From positions 358,957 through 422,956 of the forward strand of contig JACAAZ010000001.1 of the NCBI GenBank assembly GCA_013376995.1: DNA of 64,000 nt, written 5' to 3'. How positions within the stretch are numbered: the stretch's first letter is position 1; each line of letters starts with the position of its first letter. This DNA comes from Bacteroidota bacterium (GTDB taxonomy: Bacteria > Bacteroidota > Bacteroidia > Bacteroidales > UBA4417). The translations under genes were made by a program, and so were the position numbers. Below, piece by piece: positions 41,937 to 47,833 of the stretch. The notes under the pieces were generated by a model. That model searched no databases, was not told where the DNA came from, and saw nothing but the letters and a program-made list of their open reading frames with translations.

Positions 41937-42539
41937 TTATTTTAAACCGCTGAAATCAGTTCCAACAGTGATATAGCCAGGATATGTAATTGGGAAATTG
42001 GCAATATTGATGGTTGGTTGAAGTTTCATGGTGAATCTTGTGGGTTTATTCCCGGCACCTGCCAGGTTGAGGCCAAAGTTAATAATTGCATCGGCACCCT
42101 TGCCAGATAAAGCCTGTTTCAAGTCAACATGCATCTTCATAGGAATAACAGAAATACCATTATTTGCGGGAATTGTAACTTTTTGATCCACTACTCCCCT
42201 GGTCATTTCAATATTATCAATCAATAGTATCCAATCCATTTTAGTAAGGCCGGCATCGGCAGGATTGGGATTTTTTGCCTCAATATTTAGAGTAAAGTCA
42301 AGTGGGAAATTACCAGTGGCAACAGCGGTAGTGAGCCTTCCAGCATCCAGAAGACTAAGGTCAGAGAGTTTATGAATGTTCTGAACATTTATGCCTGCAA
42401 GGCTTAACTGGTTGACAGACTGAAGCCTGAAATCACATTTTGCCAGGGTGCCTAATTGCTGTGCCTGCTGTAGAATTTCGCAGGAAGGAATAAGGAAGAT
42501 AATGGATAGTAATGTTAATGCAGCAAGTACTTTCTTCAT
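41937..42539 (-). CDS. LEA type 2/WHy-like lipoprotein
   Basis: A 200-residue exported lipoprotein: MKKVLAALTLLSIIFLIPSC places a lipobox with C20. The body is a single LEA type 2 (WHy) beta-sandwich, shown by FTLNIEAKNPNPADAGLTKMDWILLIDN, where the NPN turn followed by a conserved hydrophobic strand is the family hallmark. Such proteins are thought to bind or stabilise hydrophobic ligands or proteins, but no function is established in Bacteroidota. It is divergent from the first Rrf2 gene. Confidence 0.85.
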   Translation of the reverse strand: MKKVLAALTLLSIIFLIPSCEILQQAQQLGTLAKCDFRLQSVNQLSLAGINVQNIHKLSDLSLLDAGRLTTAVATGNFPLDFTLNIEAKNPNPADAGLTKMDWILLIDNIEMTRGVVDQKVTIPANNGISVIPMKMHVDLKQALSGKGADAIINFGLNLAGAGNKPTRFTMKLQPTINIANFPITYPGYITVGTDFSGLK

Positions 42540-42689
42540 TTTACGGATTTTAAAGTTTGAAGTTTAGAGGCCAATTATACTTCAATAATCATACCATCAA
42601 ATTATTTAGAATGATTCGAAATTAATCAGCTCCTTTATTTGTAATAAAATTCTTTCGACATTTGAGCAAATAAATACCTGATTGTATAA

Positions 42690-43088
42690 ATGGCAAAAAT
42701 CGTTTCATATTCAGAAGCTGCTTCCATTGGAATGCATGGCATGGTGCTGGTTGCAAGAGCTGGTGAAACCATAAATGTTCAGAAGATTGCCGAAATTACC
42801 GGATCAAGTCGCCATCATGTAGCAAAGATAATGCAACGCCTGGTAAAAGAAGGATTTCTCTTTTCCAATCGTGGACCTTCAGGTGGCTTTCAACTTAGTG
42901 TTGATCCAAAAGAAATTACTTTGTTGCAAATATATGAAGCCATTGAAGGCCAGGTTAAAATTTTGGATTGTCCTCATGATAAACCTGTATGTCCTTTTGG
43001 TAAATGTATTTTAGGAACTGTAGTCACGCAAATGAGCTCGCTGTTTCGCGATCACCTTTCAGCTAACACCTTGGCTGACCTGTTATAA
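42690..43088 (+). CDS. Rrf2-family Fe-S transcriptional regulator 1
   Basis: A 132-residue winged-helix regulator. The N-terminal KIVSYSEAASIGMHGMVLVA and recognition region VQKIAEITGSSRHHVAKIMQRLVKEGFLFSNRGPSGGFQL match Rrf2 proteins (IscR, NsrR, RsrR). Three cysteines in DCPHDKPVCPFGKC (C-x6-C-x4-C) can bind an Fe-S cluster. Rrf2 members sense iron-sulfur status, nitric oxide or redox state. It stands 136 bases before a second Rrf2 gene with the same cysteine spacing, probably a duplicated pair. Confidence 0.92.
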   Translation: MAKIVSYSEAASIGMHGMVLVARAGETINVQKIAEITGSSRHHVAKIMQRLVKEGFLFSNRGPSGGFQLSVDPKEITLLQIYEAIEGQVKILDCPHDKPVCPFGKCILGTVVTQMSSLFRDHLSANTLADLL

Positions 43089-43188
43089 ATACCTTTTAGT
43101 TAGGGAATTTATCACTTAGTGCTGAATTGCTCCTCCCTCTTTAACAAATTTATTTTTTGTAAATGTCATATTGAAGTTAATTTGTTTT

Positions 43189-43196
43189 TATATTTG
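43189..43196 (+). promoter_or_regulatory. Possible -7 box for the Rrf2-2/ferredoxin operon
   Basis: TATATTTG matches TAnnTTTG, 28 bases before the TTG start at 43225. A TTG lies only 15 bases upstream, closer than the usual 19-21. Just upstream, 43144-43160 carries ACAAA and TTTGT half-sites that may be operator elements. Tentative. Confidence 0.35.
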
Positions 43197-43224
43197 CGCA
43201 TTGCAATACTTAAATTCCTATTTA

Positions 43225-43662
43225 TTGAGCAAAGTAGTCCATATATCCGAAGCTGCATCAATTGCAATACACAGCCTGGCCATCATAGCCTCAAGTCCTG
43301 TAAAGATCAATGCTCGGCAAATATCACAACTCACTGGATCTTCTTTAAATCACTTATCCAAAGTAATGCAACTCCTTGTAAAAAATGGATATATTATTTC
43401 CAATCGGGGGCCTAGTGGTGGGTTTGTGCTGAACACTCCTGCTGATAAAATAACCTTGCTCGAAGTTTATGAATATATTGAAGGTGTTATTGATTGCCAG
43501 TTTTGTGGCATTCCGGATAGTAAATGTCCATTCGTAAGTTGTGTGTTTGGCTCAAAAGCTGAAACCTTTACGGAAGAATTCAAAACTTACCTGAGAGAAA
43601 CCACAATATCCAATCTAACAACAAAACGAGATTTATATGAAAAGGAAAATCATTCAAATTGA
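43225..43662 (+). CDS. Rrf2-family Fe-S transcriptional regulator 2, TTG start
   Basis: A 146-residue Rrf2 protein when begun at the TTG at 43225, which yields MSKVVHISEAASIAIHSLAIIA, co-linear with the start of the first Rrf2 protein; an earlier in-frame TTG (43171) would add an unrelated hydrophobic tail. The DNA-binding part is QISQLTGSSLNHLSKVMQLLVKNGYIISNRGPSGGF. Cysteines: DCQFCGIPDSKCPFVSC, keeping the C-x6-C-x4-C pattern of its neighbour plus an extra upstream Cys. Its 3' end overlaps the ferredoxin gene by 26 bases, so it most likely governs that operon and itself. Confidence 0.9.
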   Translation: MSKVVHISEAASIAIHSLAIIASSPVKINARQISQLTGSSLNHLSKVMQLLVKNGYIISNRGPSGGFVLNTPADKITLLEVYEYIEGVIDCQFCGIPDSKCPFVSCVFGSKAETFTEEFKTYLRETTISNLTTKRDLYEKENHSN

Positions 43663-44548
43663 TGAAGAGAAATGCAATGGATGTGGGTTATGCATTCCAA
43701 ATTGTCATGAAGGAGCTTTACAAATTATCGATGGGAAGGCTAGATTGATTTCTGACCTTTTTTGCGATGGATTAGGTGCTTGCATCGGACACTGCCCCGA
43801 AGGGGCGATCGAAATTGTGGAGCGCGAAGCAGAAGCTTACTCTGAAACAAAGGTGATGCATCAGATTGTTGGTAAAGGCAGGAATACTATACTTGCACAT
43901 CTTGAACACCTGCGTGATCACAAGGAATTTGATCTTCTCAAAGAAGCCGTCGATTACATCAAAACAAACCAGATTGATTTAAGACCAGGCTCCTTAATTG
44001 CTGAAACCGTTGCTACAACTTCAGCATTCCCTTCCCTCCAGGATGCAATACAATCTAAGAAGTCAGAATCTGTCTGTGGTTGCGCAGGATCCGCACCAAA
44101 GGATTTCAGGATAGATATGGAAAAGGTTAATGCTTCAGTTGAAGAAACAACTGCAATGCCAATGGCTTCAGAATTGCGTCAATGGCCGGTCCAGATGCAT
44201 CTTCTAAATCCCCAGGCTTCCTACTTTAAGAATGCAGATGTCCTGCTTGCAGCTGATTGCGTTGCTTTTGCCTTGGGTGACTTTCATAACAGTTATCTCA
44301 AAGGAAAAACATTAGCCATTGCTTGTCCGAAGCTGGATTCGAACAAGGAGTCCTATGTTGAAAAACTAACCAGCATGATTATGTTGGCTAATATTAATAC
44401 GCTTACAGTAATGATGATGGAAGTTCCATGTTGCGGAGGGCTTCTTGCCCTCACTCAAATGGCTATTCAACAGTCTAACAGGAAAATCCCGGTCAAGAAG
44501 ATTATTGTCAGTATTAAAGGCGAAGTTTTACATGAAGAATGGGTATAA
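43637..44548 (+). CDS. Dicluster 4Fe-4S ferredoxin-type protein with a long C-terminal domain
   Basis: A 303-residue cytosolic iron-sulfur protein. Residues 5-60 form two 4Fe-4S sites (CNGCGLCIPNC and CDGLGACIGHCPEGA). A middle CGCAG motif (SVCGCAGS, near 151) and a later VPCCGG (near 262) add further cysteines. The C-terminal part (ADVLLAADCVAFALGDFHNSYLKGKTLAIACPKLD) is typical of anaerobe ferredoxins that accompany hybrid cluster protein or Rrf2/HcpR regulons, but no hcp gene is visible here. It overlaps the Rrf2-2 gene and precedes the cupin and YgbA genes. Electron partner unknown. Confidence 0.88.
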   Translation: MKRKIIQIDEEKCNGCGLCIPNCHEGALQIIDGKARLISDLFCDGLGACIGHCPEGAIEIVEREAEAYSETKVMHQIVGKGRNTILAHLEHLRDHKEFDLLKEAVDYIKTNQIDLRPGSLIAETVATTSAFPSLQDAIQSKKSESVCGCAGSAPKDFRIDMEKVNASVEETTAMPMASELRQWPVQMHLLNPQASYFKNADVLLAADCVAFALGDFHNSYLKGKTLAIACPKLDSNKESYVEKLTSMIMLANINTLTVMMMEVPCCGGLLALTQMAIQQSNRKIPVKKIIVSIKGEVLHEEWV

Positions 44549-44571
44549 TTCATTAACCTAAAATTATAAAG

Positions 44572-44901
44572 ATGGAAACAAATCAATTTGATCCGGGTAA
44601 TTCATTCAATTTCGCTGATAAAGTTGAGTATTCTTCAGGTGGAATCGTGAGCAAGAAGGTAATTCAGAAAGAACAGGGAAATGTTACCTTGTTCGCTTTT
44701 GATTCCGGCCAGAAACTCTCTGAACATACAGCACCTTTTGATGCGCTCGTTCAGGTTCTGGAAGGTGAGGTAGAAATTATTATTGGAGGAAATCCAAATA
44801 TTCTTTCTACCGGTAAGAGCATTATTATGCCAGCTAGTGTTCCGCATGCAGTAAATGCAATTACTCCTTTTAAAATGCTCCTGACTATGATCAGGTCATA
44901 A
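44572..44901 (+). CDS. Cupin-domain protein A
   Basis: A 109-residue single-domain cupin. FDSGQKLSEHTAPFDALVQVLEGEVEIIIGG is cupin motif 1 (one His, E and H positions partly kept) and STGKSIIMPASVPHAVNAI is motif 2 with the second His. It likely binds a metal or small ligand. It lies 23 bases after the ferredoxin gene and 17 bases before the YgbA-type gene in the presumed Rrf2 operon. Its role in stress response is inferred from context. Confidence 0.88.
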   Translation: METNQFDPGNSFNFADKVEYSSGGIVSKKVIQKEQGNVTLFAFDSGQKLSEHTAPFDALVQVLEGEVEIIIGGNPNILSTGKSIIMPASVPHAVNAITPFKMLLTMIRS

Positions 44902-44918
44902 TTCGAAAAGCCATAATT

Positions 44919-45266
44919 ATGACTTTACTGCAGTCCAGAAAAGTTAGGGAACTCAAAATTCTCAGCAAGATGTTTGGAATTTATTGCTCACATCATCATA
45001 GGATTAATGTTGGCTTATGCGCTGAATGCTCTGGTCTGATGGCATATGCGGAAAAAAGACTTGAGAAATGTAAATTTGGCGAAAGCAAACCGGTCTGCAA
45101 AGATTGTCAAGTGCATTGCTACTCACCTAAAAAGAGGGAGGATATTAAAAAGATAATGCGATGGTCCGGACCCAGAATGGCATACAGGTATCCCCTTCTT
45201 GCAGCATGCCATTTGCTGGATTCCCTGCAATTGAAACAAAAACCTATAATAGCTGAAAATCAATGA
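44919..45266 (+). CDS. YgbA-type nitrous oxide-stimulated promoter family protein
   Basis: A 115-residue cysteine-rich cytosolic protein. The pattern KMFGIYCSHHHRINVGLCAECSGLMAYAEKRLEKC followed by CKDCQVHCYSPKKREDIKKIMRWSGPRM is that of the E. coli YgbA family, a member of the NsrR regulon there. YgbA has been linked to recovery from nitric oxide stress in enteric bacteria. Its presence behind an Rrf2 regulator strengthens an NO-sensing reading of the cluster. Overlaps the next cupin gene by four bases. Confidence 0.9.
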   Translation: MTLLQSRKVRELKILSKMFGIYCSHHHRINVGLCAECSGLMAYAEKRLEKCKFGESKPVCKDCQVHCYSPKKREDIKKIMRWSGPRMAYRYPLLAACHLLDSLQLKQKPIIAENQ

Positions 45267-45571
45267 TTCCTGCAACACTTTCAACTGCTCCTAAGGTTCA
45301 ATCAGGTCTCGATGCATACAAGATGTATGTTTCCAAAGATCTCGAAGTAGTTCATCTTCATTTGGCTCCCGGCGAAAAGATCGATCTGCACATCAATCCG
45401 GTTGATGTTGTTTTCTGTATAATTGAAGGAGAAGCTCTTCTGGAAACCCCAAACGAAAAAGTGAGTCTCAAAAAACATGATGTTATAGAAATAAAAGCAG
45501 GTATTGAAAGAGGAATGAAGAATCATTCCAGGCATGAACTACGCTTGCTTGTTCTCAAAAAAACAGGATGA
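45263..45571 (+). CDS. Cupin-domain protein B
   Basis: A 102-residue cupin. HLHLAPGEKIDLHINPVDVVFCIIEGEALLETPNEKVSLKKHDVIEIKAGIERGMKNHS gives both cupin motifs, with several histidines that could bind metal. It begins in a 4-base overlap with the YgbA-type gene and is the last gene before a short intrinsic terminator, so it closes the Rrf2-2/ferredoxin/cupin/YgbA/cupin unit. Confidence 0.88.
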   Translation: MIPATLSTAPKVQSGLDAYKMYVSKDLEVVHLHLAPGEKIDLHINPVDVVFCIIEGEALLETPNEKVSLKKHDVIEIKAGIERGMKNHSRHELRLLVLKKTG

Positions 45572-45886
45572 ACAGATATAACTCTAAAGCGCACTCAGGG
45601 CGCTTTTTTCTTTTACAAGAACAAGTTGGCTGTTCATTTGTATTAATATTCATACTGTCAATGATAGGGTTTGTCACCGACCGTTATTAAGGATCCTATG
45701 CTGAGACATGCTCTGAATGCATGTTTTGACTGTTTGAAGTTAAACCAACCTACCAGACTCTATTGAATGGCCCTGTATTCCTAGAATCAGAGGAATTCAT
45801 AATTCAAATCAGTTCTTCTTCAATTTGACTGGACTGATTAATTGACAGCTTTTACTTACTTTCGTAAACCTTTTATTACCCAAAAA
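45572..45886. other. 315-base gene-free spacer
   Basis: AT-rich. It begins with the cupin terminator (45586-45612). After that I see only short TTTG and TACTTTCG (45857-45864) patterns that could belong to the promoter of the DUF1338 gene, without the right spacing. No ORF, tRNA or repeat. Confidence 0.5.
45586..45612 (+). terminator. Terminator of the Rrf2/ferredoxin/cupin operon
   Basis: AAAGCGC (45586-45592) pairs with GCGCTTT (45600-45606) around a 7-base loop, followed by TTTCTTTT. It lies 15 bases after the last cupin stop. Confidence 0.65.
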
Positions 45887-46696
45887 ATGATACAAGCCAG
45901 AGATATATTTCAGAAAATGTGGAATAGCTATATTCTCCAGAATCCGGAAGCCAAAAGGGTATATGATTCATTTGTCGCTGCCGGTGAAGTTATTCAAAAC
46001 GACCATGTAGCTTTCAGGACCTTTAACCATCCGGGTATCAATGTTGATGTACTGGCAAGGCCTTTCCTGCTCGCAGGCTATGAACAAAAAGGGTATTATA
46101 TTTTTGAAGACAAGCATCTTACTGCCAAACATTATGAGCATACTAGCTGGAAAGAAGCTCCAAGAGTGTTTATAAGCCAACTCATGACTGTGCATTTTAG
46201 TCCAGAATTACAGGACATTGCATTGAAATGCATTTCAAATATCCCTGAAAAACTGATGTTTGGCAATGATTTAATATTTGCCGGGAATATTTGGGGAGAA
46301 CCATCATATGGTATTTATGAAAAACTCAGAAATGAATCGGAGTATGCAGCCTGGCTTTATGTATACGGATTTTGTGCCAACCATTTTACAGTAAGTGTTA
46401 ATCATCTGGCTAAATTGAATACGCTTGAAAAAGTCAATCAATTTCTCAAGGAAAAAGGATTTCATCTTAATGAATCCGGAGGTCTAATTAAGGGTACTCC
46501 GCAAGAACTTTTAGAACAATCTAGTACCCTGGCTGGAATCCTCCCGGTTAAATTTGCAGAAGGTACCTTTGAAATACCATCCTGTTACTATGAATTTGCA
46601 AGGCGATATCCTGATTCAGATGGAAACCTTTATAGCGGCTTCATCGCCAAGTCTGCAGATAAAATTTTCGAGAGCACGGATTTCTACAAGAAATAA
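45887..46696 (+). CDS. DUF1338/HglS-like 2-oxoadipate dioxygenase/decarboxylase family protein
   Basis: A 269-residue non-haem metal enzyme of the DUF1338 family. I use the ATG at 45887; a TTG lies 45 bases upstream. The founding member HglS turns 2-oxoadipate into D-2-hydroxyglutarate with O2 and Fe(II). The metal and substrate signature H-x3-R is H40 and R44 (NDHVAFRTF), with a second His in ANHFTVSVNHL (H166 or H173) and a Glu in CYYEFARRYPD (E236). The protein is shorter than Pseudomonas HglS (over 450 residues), as in many Bacteroidota homologues, so substrate identity is uncertain. A D-2-hydroxyacid dehydrogenase gene lies 1.1 kb downstream. Confidence 0.88.
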   Translation: MIQARDIFQKMWNSYILQNPEAKRVYDSFVAAGEVIQNDHVAFRTFNHPGINVDVLARPFLLAGYEQKGYYIFEDKHLTAKHYEHTSWKEAPRVFISQLMTVHFSPELQDIALKCISNIPEKLMFGNDLIFAGNIWGEPSYGIYEKLRNESEYAAWLYVYGFCANHFTVSVNHLAKLNTLEKVNQFLKEKGFHLNESGGLIKGTPQELLEQSSTLAGILPVKFAEGTFEIPSCYYEFARRYPDSDGNLYSGFIAKSADKIFESTDFYKK

Positions 46697-46736
46697 TAAA
46701 GCAGGCATTTACCAAACCATTGATCAGATAATCTGT

Positions 46737-47441
46737 ATGATAAAGTTAAGCGCAAAGATCTTACTGGTTCTATTATTATTGTTGAATATCCTTTCAGTTT
46801 CAGCCCAGGATAACAAGTTTTTTGCAGGTGCACGTTTTGGATATTCACTGCCCATGGGACAGTTTGCATCACATGAGTATAAATACGGTTCTTACGCACT
46901 TTTGGGTCAGACTTTCAAAGCTGAAGCCGGCTGGTATTTTTATAAAAACATTGGGATTAGCCTCAGTTTTACCCGTGGATATTTTCCAATGGCTGCAGGA
47001 TATTATCTTGAAGATCTTCAGGCAGATACAACTGACCCTTCTGTAACTACAATCTACCTGAAATCCGATCCATACGAGGTTAGTCATTATATGGGCAGCC
47101 TACTTTACAGATTGCCTCTTACGCAAAGAATGTCGATTGTTCTGAAGGGGTCAGGGGGCATTTGTTGGGCAAAAACTCCTTACCAGTTTTATACAGGGCA
47201 ATATCTGATCGGTACGTTATTTCATATTGTCACACCGGCCCAAAGCAGGAAACTTTCATTCGGAATGGGTGCCACTTATCAGTTCAAACTTTTTGATCAT
47301 GTAGATCTCCTGCTCGAAACTGAATATACTTATGCTGTTTCCAAATTCACTTTCTGGACGAACGGGGGGACAACTACAGATATCAGAGCCATTAAAATGC
47401 CTATTTTCAGGCTTCAACCAGGGGTAAATATCACATTTTAA
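46737..47441 (+). CDS. Outer-membrane beta-barrel protein
   Basis: I use the ATG at 46737 (MIKLSAKILLVLLLLLNILSVSAQD), which places a proper signal peptide; the frame extends upstream but overlaps the preceding gene. The 234-residue product has the features of a small porin-like barrel: alternating strands such as FAGARFGYSLPMGQF, GISLSFTRGYFPMA and LSFGMGATYQFKLF, ending PIFRLQPGVNITF with a terminal aromatic. Function unknown. It lies between the DUF1338 and SRPBCC genes with short gaps. Confidence 0.82.
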   Translation: MIKLSAKILLVLLLLLNILSVSAQDNKFFAGARFGYSLPMGQFASHEYKYGSYALLGQTFKAEAGWYFYKNIGISLSFTRGYFPMAAGYYLEDLQADTTDPSVTTIYLKSDPYEVSHYMGSLLYRLPLTQRMSIVLKGSGGICWAKTPYQFYTGQYLIGTLFHIVTPAQSRKLSFGMGATYQFKLFDHVDLLLETEYTYAVSKFTFWTNGGTTTDIRAIKMPIFRLQPGVNITF

Positions 47442-47451
47442 GAATCCATTT

Positions 47452-47832
47452 ATGAAAAACATCAAAAAATACTACCATATCAAATCCACGGTAGAAGATG
47501 TATTTACTGCCCTGACTAACCCCCTTACAATTGAGATGTGGACTGGTGCGTCCGCAGTAATGGACCCTGTGGCAGGAGCAGAATTCTCTCTGTGGGATGG
47601 CGATATCACCGGTATCAATCTTGAAATCGTCAAGGATAAAATGCTGAAACAACAATGGTATTTTGAAGGTGAAGAAGGGGAATCCATTGTAACTATTACT
47701 TTACTGCCAGAAGGTAAAGAAACCAGGATAGAGTTGTTGCATTTGAATATTCCTGATGAGGCGTTCGACAATATTGTTGATGGCTGGGATCGCTATTATT
47801 TTAAACCTTTGAAACTTTTACTGGAAGAATAA
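47452..47832 (+). CDS. SRPBCC (START-like, AHSA1-type) domain protein
   Basis: A 126-residue single-domain protein. KKYYHIKSTVEDVFTALTNPLTIEMWTGASAVMDPVAGAEFSLWDGDITG matches the AHSA1/SRPBCC opening, with W-x-G and WDGDI turns, and the C-terminal DGWDRYYFKPLKLLL closes the helix-grip fold. Such domains bind hydrophobic ligands or stimulate Hsp90. One base separates its stop codon from the ATG of the FAD/Fe-S dehydrogenase gene, so the two are translationally linked. Confidence 0.9.
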   Translation: MKNIKKYYHIKSTVEDVFTALTNPLTIEMWTGASAVMDPVAGAEFSLWDGDITGINLEIVKDKMLKQQWYFEGEEGESIVTITLLPEGKETRIELLHLNIPDEAFDNIVDGWDRYYFKPLKLLLEE

Positions 47833-47833
47833 G

